Origin: Viscum album
Taxonomy: Eukaryota; Streptophyta; Magnoliopsida; Santalales; Viscaceae
Direction: 5' to 3'
DNA: 64,000 nt
NCBI GenBank assembly: GCA_963277665.1
Contig: CAUJRU010000136.1
Span: forward strand, 620,001-684,000
Program-made: the position numbers and the translations under genes
The notes under the pieces: generated by a model
What the model saw: only the letters and a program-made list of their open reading frames with translations
Database searches by the model: none
What the model was told of the DNA's origin: nothing
Part shown: in pieces, positions 10,699 to 23,330 of the stretch
How positions within the stretch are numbered: the stretch's first letter is position 1
Layout of the letters: the number at the start of each line of letters is the position of its first letter

Positions 10699-12246
10699 AT
10701 GATTGAGTCCAAGGAAGAATCCATCCTTGAAGAAATGTGTATTGTGAGGGAATTCGCTGAAGTGTTTCCCGAGGAACTGCCTGGTCTTCCTCCAAGGAGA
10801 GATGTTGAGTTCTCAAGTGAACTTATACCTGGGGAACTACCAATATCCAAGACTCCATATAGAATGGCTTTTGTTGAGCTTGAAGAGCTGAAGAAACAAC
10901 TAAAAGATAATCTGGATAAAGGGTTTATACGCCCAAGTGCTTCACCATGGGGTGCACCAGTCCTCTTTGTCAAGAAGAAGGTGGGGTCAATGCAGCCTTA
11001 CATCGATTATCTTGAACATAAAAAAATCCCGATAAAGAACAAGTATCCTATCCCAAGAATCGATGACTTGTTTGATCAGCTGCGTGGAGCACAATACTTT
11101 TCCAAGGTGGATTTTCAGTCGGGATATTATCAAGTAAGGGTGAAGAAGGAAGATGTCCCCTAGACTGCTTTTCGTACAAGATACGGGCACTATGAATTCA
11201 TAGTAATGTCTTTCAGACTCATCAATGCTCCAACAATATTCATGGACTTGATGAATAGAGTATTTAGAGATTACCTTGACAAATATTTGGTAGTATTTAT
11301 AGATTATATTCTAATATACTCCAAAACCAAGGAGGATCATGAGGAGCATTTAAAAACAGTACTAGAGACTTTGCGCAAGGAGAAGCTCTATGAAAAGTAC
11401 AACAAGTGTGAGTTCTGGTTGAAGGAGGTCTCATTCTTGGGCCATATCATCACAAGCAATGGAATATCTGTGGACCCCTCCAAAACAGATTCCATTTAGG
11501 GATTGTCGAGGCCAACATCGGTAACGAATATCCGTAGCTTCTTGGGGTTAGCTGGATATTATCGACGATTTGTGAGAAATTTCATACAATTGTCCAACCC
11601 TCTTATCAAGCTAAATCTAAAGGTAGTAATGTTTTATTTGAGTTATGAATGAGAATAAAGATTCAAGAAGTTGGAAAGGAGGCTTATAACTGCAATCGTG
11701 CTCACTTTACCCACAAGTGGAGAACTTTTTGTGGTATTCAGTGATGATTCAAAGAAGGGATTAGGTTGTGTGCTGATGCATAATGATAAAGTGATATCCT
11801 ATGCCTCAAGGCAGTTCAAAATACATGAGAGAAACTATCTAATGCATGATCTGGAGTTGGCGGCTATGATCTTTGCCTTGAAAATCTAGCGGCATTATCT
11901 CTATGGAGAGAAATGTGAGATATATACTGACCACAAGAGTCTTAAATATATATTCACATAGAAAGATCTTAATATGCACCAGAGAATATGGATAGAGCTC
12001 ATCAAGGATTATGACTGTTCAATACATTACCACCTTGGGAAAGTGAACAATGTGGCAGATGCCTTAAGTAGAAAGGATCCAGTGATTCTATCAATGATGA
12101 GAATTGAGAAGGATCAAATCTTCTTAGATTTGATGAAGATAGACGTGGGAATCATAAAGAAGGGAACATCATCAATCCATTCACAAATGATTGCTCAACG
12201 ATCTCTTTTGGAAAGATCAAAGGATGCTCAAAAGGATGTCGTGTGA
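10699..12246 (+). pseudogene. Reverse transcriptase and RNase H pseudogene of element A
   Basis: RT runs in one frame through several stops. Landmarks: [68 protein letters not shown], then [18 protein letters not shown], where the usual catalytic FIDDIL has its second Asp replaced by Tyr, and [15 protein letters not shown]. The connection segment FLGLAGYYRRFVRNF follows. RNase H at about 11700-12080 keeps its acidic positions ([37 protein letters not shown]) and ends NNVADALSRK. Stops occur at 11161, 11497, about 11650, 11887 and 11959. The Tyr substitution plus stops make this RT dead. Confidence 0.9.
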
Positions 12247-13195
12247 ATTCTGGAAAAAGTGGGAGCTATTGAAAGAAGGGAAATCCTCGTAGTTTAATGT
12301 TAATGAAGAAGGAATTGTGCGGTTTGGGAAAAGACTATGTGTTCCATCAAGTCCGAAGCTGAAGAAGGAACTTTTGGATGATGCACATAGTTCAAATTTC
12401 TCTTTTCACCAAGGGAACACAAAGATGTATCAGGATCTCCGAGAAAACTTTTGGTGGGATAATATGAAGAAGGAGATCGCTGAATATACATCAAAGTGCC
12501 TGGTGTGTCGGCAAGTGAAGGCAGAGAGGCAGAAGTCTAAGGGGATGATGCAACCATTTCCCATACCAGAATGGAAATGGGAGAAAATCACCATGGATGT
12601 TGTCACCGGACTTCCAAGGACATCCAAAGGCAACAATGCAATCTGGGTTGTTGTGGATCGTCTTACAAAGACTGCACACTTCATTTCTATTCAGGAGGAT
12701 TTCTCTTTGGATAAACTGGCACGAATATATATCAGGGAAGTGGTAAGGTTGCATGGAGTACCACTATCTATTGTGTCTGACCGAGATCCAAGATTCACCT
12801 CTATGTTTTGGAAGAGTCTTCAACATGCTCTGAATACTGAACTGAACTTCAGTATGTCCTATCATCCCCAAACTGATGGCCAATCCGAGCGTACTATCCA
12901 AACACTTGAGGATATGTTGAGAGCATGCTCAATGGACTTTAAAGGAGGATGGGATCAACATCTTCCTCTGGTTGAGTTCTCTTATAATAACAGTTTCCAC
13001 TCGAGCATCCAAATGGCACCATATGAAGCCCTGTATGGGAAAAGGTGCAGAACACTGGCATGTTGGGATGAGGTCGGTGAACATAAGCTGCTTGGACGAG
13101 AAATGGTCGAAGAAATGGTGGAGAGGGTAAAAACCATTCAGCAGCATATCAAGGCAGCCCAAAGTCGACAGAAGAGTTATGCAGATAATCGTTGA
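12247..13195 (+). pseudogene. Integrase of element A, longest intact domain (about 292 open codons)
   Basis: The frame shifts relative to RNase H near 12246-12255. The integrase frame has one stop near 12290 and then stays open from 12317 to 13195. The N-terminal zinc-binding HHCC motif is present (AHSSNFSFHQG ... CLVCRQ). The catalytic core has all three acidic residues: TMDVVTGLP, SDRDPRF and GQSERTIQTLED. Typical chromovirus wording follows (SYNNSFHSSIQMAPYEALYGKRCRTL). Integrase inserts the cDNA into chromosomes. The catalytic domain could be intact, but it has no upstream frame to be translated from in this copy. Confidence 0.88.
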
Positions 13196-13630
13196 CGAGA
13201 CCTTGAGTTTAAATTTGGAGACATGGTGTTTCTATGCATATCTCAGTGGAAAAAGGTCATGAGGTTTGGAAAGAGAGGGAAGTTAAGTCCAAGGTACATC
13301 GGCCCCTTCGAGGATCTTGATCGTGTTGAGGATGTGGCCTATCGACTATCACTTCCACCTACTATGGCCAAAGTACATGATGTCTTTCATGAATACCTCT
13401 TAAGGAAGTACATACCAGACCCTTCACATGTACTCTCTTCTGAGGTGGTACAATTGGAAGATGATCTTTCTTATGAGGAGCAACCAGTGAAGATCTTAGA
13501 TGGTAGAGAGAAAGTTCTATGAAATAAGACAATGAACCTCGTTAAGGTGTTGTGGAGAAACCACAAGTTTGAATAAGCGACTTGGGAATCGGAGGATATG
13601 ATGAAGCTGAGTTACCCACATTTGTTTTAG
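13196..13630 (+). pseudogene. Integrase C-terminus and chromodomain-like tail of element A
   Basis: It continues in the integrase frame after the stop at 13193-13195. GKLSPRYIGPFEDLDRV...AYRLSLPP...VHDVFHEYLLRKYIPDP is the GPF/Y module. It is followed by YEEQPVKILDGREKVL, a stop at 13520-13522, then LVKVLWRNHKFE, another stop, ATWESEDMMKLSYPHLF and the final TAG at 13628-13630. The LVKVLWRN...ATWE wording is the chromodomain-like tail of Tekay/Del chromoviruses, thought to steer integration to heterochromatin. Confidence 0.8.
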
Positions 13631-13666
13631 TGTGGGAAAAGGAAAATTTCGAGGGTGAAATTTTTT

Positions 13667-13679
13667 AAGGGGGGAATAT
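13667..13679 (+). other. Polypurine tract of element A
   Basis: AAGGGGGGAATAT directly abuts the 3' LTR start at 13680, the expected position for the plus-strand primer. Confidence 0.8.
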
Positions 13680-16332
13680 TGTAACGACCCAAAGTTTCAT
13701 TAATGGAAAATCCCTCTTTATCCAGTTAAATGTATCTTTATGAAAAATGTTTTTATAAGTTGTCAAATTCTTTGGTTTTATGTTAAGAATTTTGACCACT
13801 GTTAATATAGTCGTTGAACAGTGATCACATGATTAGTATAAATATAGGACCTTAACAAATGCAATTTATTCAAAAAAAAAGAAGCGATGGCCTCATCTAG
13901 TAGAATTGCCCCATAAGAAGCCCATTTGTCGGAGCTCAAAAAAGAGGTGGCATCCTTGGGTTTTGCCCTTGACCAAGCCCAAGCTGAGCTTCAACATGCC
14001 AAGCTCTAACGAGACCGTCTACGGGAAAAGTGGAAGTTGATAGAGATTACCACTCGAGCGATGTTATCCGAGCCACCCCAAGAGTCTGTCCCCATCGCAC
14101 ACCTTACCCGTAGGTCTTATGCAGCTGTTTTAAGGGGTTATGTAACAAATAAGTACTACTATGTTCATGTACATTATTTTTGTATATAAAATTGAATATA
14201 ATTTCTAGTCATTTTTGATACATTGTAAATAGTTTTTAAATTAAAAATAGTGTTTTTAGTTATTATTTAATTAAGAAATATATTTTATTATATTAAGGGA
14301 TATTTGAATTAAATAATATTTTAATAAAATAATAATATTTTTATTAAATTAATTTTTTATTAAAAATAAATGAAATTATAATTTTATGAATGCAATTAAA
14401 ATTTTTTATTATGGTTTGAAAGCCATTTTTGTCAAAACCCGTGAATTTTTTATAAATGTCTGTTTTTATTTTAAAAGTAAAAATTAACATATTTAGAAAT
14501 TTTTTTAGATAAAATAAATGTCATTTTTGGAATCAGGATGTCGAAATTATCCAACGGTAAATTTTTCATAATTTTCTGAGATAGTCAAATTTTTGTGTAA
14601 AAATTAAAAACCGTTTAAATATATAATGTGTTTTATGACATCATAATGACCCAATGGTGATGTAATAAAATACCACAATCCTTATTTTCGGACAATATAT
14701 GTTTTATCATTAAAATAATGCAAATTTGGGTTTGTTTTACTTACTTTTCAAAGCATTAATGGACCCCTCAAGACATATTGAACACTTTGCCTTTTTAAAT
14801 TAATTTCCATGGGAGTGTGACTCACATCCACATAAGCAACCTTATTATTTTAAGAAGTTAGGACTTGGTCCTTATAAAATATTGTTTTCCTCTTCCCTTT
14901 TCCAAAAACCATGGGCAAAAACCATGGGATGGTTTGTGGTTTGGATTAATTTAATGTAAGGGGACCCAAACCTAAATAATAAAGAATTCCCTCACCTTTC
15001 CAATATAAACCCACCCAAGATCCCACTTCCTCCTCACTAAATTCCCTTGGTGTTCGTCCAACCTCTGCCCTAATCTATATAGAATCCTCCCAAGGTGCCC
15101 CAAGCTTCTAAGAAGCCTCTCATAAGCCACTCTTTATCCTTTGGAAGCACACTTCCAAGTAAGGGTTTTTTCTCCCTTTCTCTTTTTTGTCAATTTTCTT
15201 TAAGTTTTATTGCCCTTTAAATTTCAATTATGAATGTTGGGGTATGGTTTTTCACCTACCCTATAGTGCCCTATTATTGTTTTAATGATGGGATACCCCT
15301 TTCTCTCTCATTAAATTATTCCCATGTACACCCGTTACTATGCTGAAATTCCGAAAGGAACTTCTCTCTCTTCTTTTACATTCAAGCAATAATTTTGTAT
15401 CATGAATCTAAATTCCATTACAATTGTTGGGACATGTATCTATATGGCCTCCTTACTGTCAATTACATGTAAATATGATGAGGAACCCCTTTCTCTCTCA
15501 TCAACCATTTTTTATGAATTCTCATGTCATGCCGTTACACTGCCGAAATCGCACCAATTTTCTAAGCCAATGCCATTGTGTAGTGAATACCGTGCTCATT
15601 TCCCCATAAAGGGTATTCACCATTATGCGCATTTACTTATTGATTATAATGTTTCATTTATGAATTCCACATTACTTTATCATGGAATAAATGATTATGT
15701 TTTATGAATCCATGTTTTATGATCCATGTGGAACACTTTTGCATGAAATGAAATGTTTAAGAAGGGTGCGCCCTTATAGCGCTCCAATGCATTGGGTAAA
15801 GTATAGTATCATGATACATCATGTGCAATGAGTGTTGACTCATGTTAATTCAAGTGAAATGAGGGTTTAATCGTGATTCATGTGCAATGAGGGTTTACTC
15901 ATGCTTTATGTGCAATGAGCCCTGGCTCATGCTAATTCCATGTTAAGTGTTGTTGCCACATTTCCATGTTATGATTATCATGCTTTATCATGCATTTATT
16001 TTCATGTTTCTTTTATTCTCTATTGATATGCCTATTTTATAACATGTATTTTACTCCTCATGTTATTCCATGTGTACTCCCTTACTGGTCTTTATAGCTC
16101 ACCCTTTTCTTATGCATGTCCTCAGGTTATGCCATGCAATGCTAAGTACGAGGGAATGTAGTGGTCATGTAAAGGAAGTTTTCAATAAAGATGTTGTATT
16201 TCATTTTTCAAGTTTTTATGTAATGATCCTAAGCCCCAAAGACACTAATCCCCTCGATCTTCTTTGTTGTAGCAAGTGAAGTTTTATGTAATAAATTAGG
16301 TTTAAGTTGTAATAAAAAGAAGGGTTGTCATA
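13680..16332 (+). repeat. 3' LTR of element A (2653 bp)
   Basis: A near copy of 5987-8633 with the same ends. It holds the TATA box copy at 13837-13844 and the broken small ORF at 13887-14153. Differences from the 5' LTR include small indels in the AT-rich block and scattered substitutions. Confidence 0.92.
13887..14153 (+). pseudogene. 3' LTR copy of the small coiled-coil-like ORF, broken
   Basis: It aligns codon by codon with the 89-aa ORF in the 5' LTR but has TAA at codon 10 (after MASSSRIAP) and another TAA at about codon 41. The original stop is changed, so the frame would continue to 14189. The conserved core ITTRAMLSEPPQESV is unchanged. Several differences from the 5' copy alter amino acids. 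Confidence 0.6.
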
Positions 16333-16337
16333 TAGGC
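16333..16337. repeat. Right target-site duplication of element A (TAGGC)
   Basis: Exact repeat of 5982-5986 immediately after the 3' LTR. Confidence 0.85.
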
Positions 16338-16600
16338 TGCATGATTAGGGAAACTGTGCACCAACCATGAAAGATGGATCTACCCAAAACAAAGATCACC
16401 CACACGGTTTGATCTATCCATGTTCCATTTTTTAAAGTTTTACTCTAACTGTGCGATAAGGCCATATTCCATAATAATATAGTTTTCGGGCTCCGAACAA
16501 GCCTTAGACACCCTTGTGAATTTTTCTAAGTCACTAAGCATCCTTGTTAGGTACTAACTAAAATTTTAAACCAAAATTTAAATTATTTGTATGTGAGTGA
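16338..16600 (-). repeat. 5' LTR of element 1, distal part after the nested insertion
   Basis: On the minus strand 16440-16456 reads CGCACAGTTAGAG, like GCACAGTTAGGG in the element D LTR about 135 bases from its start, so the outer LTR should end within about 150 bases to the right. No clear terminal TG is visible and the limit of 16600 is approximate. Confidence 0.4.
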
Positions 16601-19600
16601 AAACTGGGTTCTTGAAAATACCATGCTCTTTGTAACGATAAATTATTGAATGAATGGTATTTTTATCCATCATGTATATATTTTAACTTCCCTCTAATAC
16701 TGTCCTTATAAGGGAACCCGATTATTCTTAATTTTAGGTAACCAGTATACATTCCACTTATATGTTTAAAATATTTTTTCCTATCAATTTATATTATCTA
16801 GGATTTTAATAATTGTATTATTCAAATATTAAAACTTTGATGGATAATAAAAAAATTCCGCATAACTTATTTATGGGGTAATTATAACATGTTGAAAATT
16901 TATTTTAGAATAATAATAAGATACATATAATTGTTAACATGAAAAGATTTGTTTAAGAAAATTTAGAAGTATTAAATAAATATTATTATTTAAATATGAC
17001 CCATATATTGAATTAGTGAATATGTATATCATTAATATTATTATTCAATATATTAGTACTATAAATAATCAAAAACAATTTATTGACTAATTCTATATAA
17101 ACACAAACTTTATTTTTTATGAATTCATTTTATGTCTCAAAAATTGATTTTCATCAAATTTGATTTTATTGTAGTTTCATCATAGATATTATAAATATAT
17201 TCATTTTCTTTTATAAATTTCTTATAAACAAATAGTTTATTTATTTTAAATTACAAAAAAAATGTTTCTATAAATTTTTATATTCAATAATGATGTTTTA
17301 TTTTATGAATAATGGTGGAAAATTATGATTTCATTTGAAAACTACTATTTAATTTAATTATCTTAAAATGTTACATTTTTTATAAAATGGATTTAAAAAT
17401 ATAATTATACCCATAATATTATTAATATTACAATTATGATCATTTTAAAATAAATTTTTATTATATTTTGAAAAAATATATACTTTAGAAAGTATTTTTT
17501 ATAGAAAAAATACTTCCTGGCATGTTTTTTCAAATTAATTTAAAATAAAATTTGTCTCTCTATACATATTGAATCCGGCATTATCTATTTAAAATTTAAG
17601 ATCATTAGGATAATATTTATTAATTATTAAAATTTTATTTTTGGTCATTATGAATAATAACCATGGTAAATATCGGACACCAATTTAAGAGTAAAACCTG
17701 TTATACATGTTTCACAGTCTGAGACGAGGTGTTAATATTTTAATAACACATTATTTTATTCCATTGGATTAGTATAGTTTGTCTATACCCATTAACATTT
17801 GTTAGATATGGCCATTTTGACCCTTTTTTATAATGACTACACTATTTTTATGAAAATTAATAAATATAAACGGTAACACTCTTGAATTTAAAATTCTTAA
17901 TTTTTTTTTAAATAAATGTAAATATGATGATTTTGATTCTAAATTTTTGTTTAAAATATTACTTATCAGAGTAATTTATTATTTACTTTCAGTTATATAA
18001 TAATTAGATGAAATTATTATGCAACAATGAAATAGTATTTAATAAATAATATAAAATACAAATAAATAATTTTAAAATTATTAAAATTAATAAAATTTAA
18101 TTGAAATATTGTTTCCCAAAAATATTTTAGAAAATTATAATATATTAGGGATTTTTCAATTGTGTATATTTTAGTTACAGAACTATCTTGACTGCTTTAA
18201 TGTCAATAAAAATGAATAGTCTCAAAAATGGTATTGATGATATTTTACAGTAAATTATATTTCAGTAGATGATTTGAAATTCATAAAAATAATATAATTG
18301 GGAAACTGAAAAGTATATGGATGAAAATATCAATAATGTTCCATGTATGTGTCATTTTTCTTCTTAAGGTAAAAATTTAGAGCCTTAAGGAGTATACAAA
18401 TTTGATATTCAGATAATATTGAAATGGGGCAATATGGGTTAAAATAATGAGAAAAGGGTGATAAACATAAAATAATAATGTATTAAGTTTACTATATGAA
18501 ATTATTTTGAAAATTTCTAATAATATATTTCAAAAATATATATTTGGATCATGTTTAACCTAAAAATTAATTTATATTACTTTAGTGGATTATGTAATTC
18601 CAAGAGAATCATTCTTTATCTTATAAAAGAGAACCACGTCTCATCTCTTCCTTACAAATATAGAGCCATCAAGAAAAATAAAACCCTAAAAAATAATTTT
18701 ATAAACTACCTTAGTCATGAGGAAGTGGGTATATTCTTCATAAAAGACAATTCTAAGGGTTTGTAATAAAGGATCCAATGGAAGCCTATCAAATAAGAGT
18801 TAATAATATTACCCCACCGCATTAAATTTATTACTTCTTCTAACACCTATAAATTTTTGGTATTAATATTAAAATATTAAATTCATTATCCTAAAAAAAC
18901 ATAATTATTAATATGATTATTTAAAAACCAATATAAACCATATATTCCATCAAATGTTAAGTAAATGTCTCTTTGTTTTGTTGGTGTGGAATTTTACCTT
19001 AACAAAGATATACTATTCATTTTTTATCATCATCATTCATGTATGGTAATTATGTTTAATTAAATGGATGTAAATTACATTGATGAAATAATTATTCTTC
19101 TGAAATAATACTATAATTTATACCTTTTATAATCTAATTTGTTGGAAAACAAGAACATGGTCCATCTGTAGGTGTGGACTACCACCTTCACGAAGAGATG
19201 TGATTAGTTTTTTTATTCCTTTTTTAAATATATAAAAATATTGATATATTTAATTAATATAATTCATAATTATATGATATAATATTTCAAATTTTGAGTT
19301 ATCTTTCACATTTATTTCAACCCATAAATCAAAAAATAAAATCGTATCAAGGTGTGCGTATGGTCAGTTATATCCATAAACATTGTAATTCACTTTTCTA
19401 TCAATACAATTTATGGATTACAACGTATATAATGAATATATATGATATTTATATGATGGATAAAATTATATAAATTATTTAATAGCGTAAAATATATAAA
19501 TATAGTTATTATTGATTCAAAACATGAATGAAATATTATATAGTCATGAACATGCATAATACTTTTAATATCATATTTTTAATAAGAAAGTGATAATATG

Positions 19601-20452
19601 AAATAATTCAATAATATATTTATTATATATATTATTACCAATATATAATACATTTATAATAAATCATTATTTATTGGAAATGATTTTTTGAATGTATATA
19701 AAAAAATTTAAGACATAAAGTATGGTTTTATCATCTTAAATTGTCTTCTTTTTTACTTATGTTATGTTTCGCACATATCATATTTTACAATGAGTATATA
19801 AATTTCCATTAGTTTTAGTATCTTGAATCATATTATGTTAATGATATCTAATGTTTCAATTGATTTTATTCTTCAATTGGCCTTATGATGCAAAATATTC
19901 TAATGAGGTATGGATTTATGTTTAAATTTCATTTTATTTGGATTGTATGTGCTTGAATTTCCCATGAATGTTTTTAGGCTACTATATAATAAATCCTCAT
20001 AATTTTATTGTCATACGGTTATTCATTCAATTATTAATTAATGGTACCATTTTCCTAGTTTTGGTACATAAATTGATTGGGAACATATTTTTTATAATGA
20101 AATATTTTATTTCAACTTTATACTCAATTCATTTCATCAATTTACATACATTCTAAAAAATATATAATGTTTTAATATTACCCAATTAATGTTTATATAA
20201 AATATTAACCTTTGGTGTCTTTCTAAATTTATTTTTCAATGTAATATTCATTTGTTTATCTGATTGAGGTAGTTTTTTAATTTTACCAAATATGTTAAAG
20301 GAATATTATTTTCAACATACCAAGCATGAATGCAATATTCCACCACCATGAGTATTCAAGGCATTGAAGGATACTTTTAACATTCCAAGGGTATTTCTAA
20401 ATAAAGTTATTTCAATAATTTTTTTATTAATGAATATATTTTATTGAAGTGA
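16601..20452. other. AT-rich spacer without recognisable genes
   Basis: About 3.9 kb of strongly AT-rich sequence with many A/T runs. The longest open stretches (18551-18766 and 19968-20156, plus strand) encode low-complexity Asn/Ile/Phe-rich peptides with no domain wording and look like chance. No RNA gene, LTR pair or transposase is apparent. It is probably decayed repeat DNA beyond recognition by eye. Confidence 0.6.
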
Positions 20453-22781
20453 TGTCATGAACCAACTCGGGTACCTAGAAAACCTAATAACCGAGATAGC
20501 CCAAACATTACTCGAAGGGAGTTCCCAATCCCCAAGGGCTGGCGACTAGAACCTGGAATCATAATAAAAGAAATTTGGGATGGTTTTCCCATAAAAATTG
20601 TGGAAGTAAAACAAAAAAACAATTATACATAAAAAATAATCTCTATTTTGAGTATATTACATGAAATCAAATAGTAATAAATAATTCCAAGTACCATACG
20701 AAAGCACTTGAAATATATGAAAATAAACATCCCTAGTTCCATCTCAGATGAAAATCACCAGGTCCATGTGTCAATAACTAAAACCACCTCAATTATATTT
20801 GTCACTCATCCTCAATACTAGATGAAGTTAATCTAAAAAAACATGAAGGCTCAATTTGGGTGTGAGATATAATATACAATAGGGTATAACCAAGGATTTC
20901 AGAACAAATTCCAATATCAAATAAAATATAATATGCTACAAATTATTAAAATAAAACATTTTGAATATATAGATAACATTAAAAAAAACAATATTTACCT
21001 TTAAAATGATTGAAAAACATTTAAAAAATGAATCATATTTTAGTTAATAGAAATACTATCACAAATGGTTCTTTACACAAGTTAAACTTTTCAAAAATGG
21101 CTTAAATGAACATTTTAAAATAAAATAGTTTATATAAATTAGAAGGCATGTAAAATAGTTTACAATAATGGAATATATGGATTTGAAATAATAACAAGTG
21201 AGAATCATAGTCTTATTCCTCTAAAGAGAAGATTGTTCGAGGCTATAGTCACCTCACATTAAAATTGATACATAAAATATATACATACTCCCCTTTGAAG
21301 CATGGAAAATGTGGTGTCATCACCATCACCTAAGGGATGTGATGTGGTGATATGATGTTTTAGAACACTTGAACTCCTAACGATTTATCCAAATATCTCT
21401 ATAAATACCTTAGGAATTCATATTCTCTAGTATAAAACAATGATGATCTTTATATTTTAATAATTCTTAAAATATAATTATTCTATTTCAATATTTCAAT
21501 TATTCCAATTTTCCATTTAAAAACGAAATATGGTATTTTTAATAAAAAAACATTCCTTTTGACCAAGATAAAACAATAGTGTTTCTATCAAAAACATTTT
21601 TAATCCATTTTCAAAAAAAGCATTTTAAAATCAATTAACCAATCATTCTCAAATTACAATTTCATAATTAAATTCAATAATTAAATTTTTAAACAAATTC
21701 TACCTATTTCATAATATACCCCAATTTAATAGAATTGGGGTTTTTATCAAATATCCATCAAAATAATTACAAAAATTAATTTAATAAATTTAATTGAAAA
21801 AATTTATGTCAAATTAGAAATTTAATTAATTTTTTTTTTATTTAACACACTTTTATAAAACCACATCAATTCAATGGACTTTCATTTTTTTCCATTTCAT
21901 GCCAAAATATATTTTTCATAAAAAACCAAAATTTAATTGAATTTGGTTTTCATAAAAAAAGTGAAATAAATTTAATAAAAACAAAAAAAAAAATTTATTT
22001 CAAATGATTGCAATTAAATAAAGACATTTATTATTAATATGAACTTGGTTTCATAAGATAACCACCTACCTAGGGATCAGTGGATCTTGAATGAAAATTT
22101 CATAAATAGAAAACTATAATGAATAATTATCACAAAAAGGCCCTATTAATCAAATCTAGGATTATAAAAAAAAGGTTATTAGATCCCCAAATCAATACAA
22201 TGATCCATGGAACACTAGGCATGAGAACATATATCATGTGAGAATGAGATCCGGATGAGGAATCTAATAGAAAAAATATTAGAGGGCACTCCTCAAGCTT
22301 CTAACTGCTTTTAGGAGGGATTTGAGGGAACAAAAAACATTTATTTGTGATCTAAGGCAGGGAGAAAATGATATTAAGTCTTACGAGTCTATTAAGGGCC
22401 AAAAAATGGGGTTCCATAAATTTTTATCAAAATGAGAATAAATTAAAATATCGTTTACATGGTTTCCTAGGAAGAGGGACACAATTTAGATAAGCCATGT
22501 GAAATCCATGTGTCTATTTAAAATAGGCCACAAGGTTTTTCTATTGAGATTTCACTGTCTATAAATTTTTTTCCAACCATGTAATGTAACACTTACATAG
22601 GTTCCTTGGTTTTTTATAAAAGGGAAGATGGTTTGGGAAAATAGTGTAGTAACCATGGACTAGCCCACAGTTTTAAAATCTTTTAAAATTTAATCTCGAA
22701 GAAACCACAAACAAAAAACAAAAAAAAGCCTAATAAAAAGTGGGTTTTAGAAATAACTGAAAACAATAATATTATATTACA
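20453..22781 (-). repeat. 3' LTR of element C (left copy)
   Basis: Minus-strand orientation: starts TGTAATATAAT at 22781 and ends CATGACA at 20453. It is followed on the right by the polypurine tract complement. Content is non-coding and AT-rich. Confidence 0.7.
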
Positions 22782-22792
22782 ACCTCCCCACC
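22782..22792 (-). other. Polypurine tract of element C
   Basis: On the minus strand this reads TGGTGGGGAGGT, directly before the LTR start at 22781. Confidence 0.65.
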
Positions 22793-23059
22793 ATTGAAAC
22801 TTTCTATCCCCAAAAGGACTACAAAGAAGCTTCTAATCCCAAAAGATGATGCCACTACACTATCATCAGTGACTTCCTCTCCCACATATCTTGAATATTA
22901 AAACCATATTTCCATAACACATAAACCAAATGTTTCGTCCTCCCATTTAGTACCTTGGATTCATAATAAATTATCCTGACTTTATATTTAGTCACAGATA
23001 AATCAAGTTCAACTTCTAGATCACAGCAACTCAGAACATTTGATGGGTCAGATAGATAT

Positions 23060-23330
23060 TGACATAGCTAAGATACATGGAACTTATAACGTATCAACAT
23101 CAGCTTCAATTTTTGTAATAATTGGTATGAAACATCCCCCCACCCATTCTCAATGACATCAAAAGGTCCCCAAAAACACGGAGCATGTTTCCCTTCCCTC
23201 TCAAGCCATTGGTGACCCAACCTAGGTGAAAATTTCAAGAACACCTGACATCCAATTGAAAACTCCAACATCATATGATTATTATGATATAAAATTTATC
23301 TCTAATCTATTATTTCAACAATATATAATA
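23060..23330 (-). pseudogene. Integrase C-terminal module of element C
   Basis: The minus-strand peptide reads FSIGCQVFLKFSPRLGHQW...GKHAPCFWGPFDVIENGWGDVSYQL...IRYKFHVS. This is the GPF/Y module that ends Ty3/gypsy integrases: G-D-x-V-F-L-K, G-K-L-x-P-R-x-x-G-P-F, V-F-H-V-S. One residue, C for D at the second position of the module, and the insertion near the Trp show decay. The integrase core should lie to the right, at about 23.4-24.4 kb, but it is too broken to delimit. Confidence 0.8.

Larger units (their letters stand above)
5987..16332 (+). mobile_element. Element A: Tekay/Del-like chromovirus LTR retrotransposon, 10.35 kb, non-autonomous by decay
   Basis: A complete structure is visible: direct LTRs at 5987-8633 and 13680-16332, exact TAGGC target duplications, an initiator tRNA-Met primer site, gag-pol in the order gag, protease, RT, RNase H, integrase, chromodomain-like tail, and a polypurine tract. 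The LTR begins TGTAACGACCC and ends GGGTTGTCATA, an imperfect terminal inverted repeat. The tail after integrase resembles the Tekay/Del clade. LTRs differ by several percent by eye (about 14 differences in the first 170 bases), and the coding region carries many stops and at least three frame changes. It sits inside the LTR of element 1, so it is younger than that element. Confidence 0.93.

Noticed and set aside
18551..20156. Open stretches at 18551-18766 and 19968-20156
   Set aside because: Asn/Ile/Phe-rich translation of AT-rich DNA with no domain features; chance ORFs.
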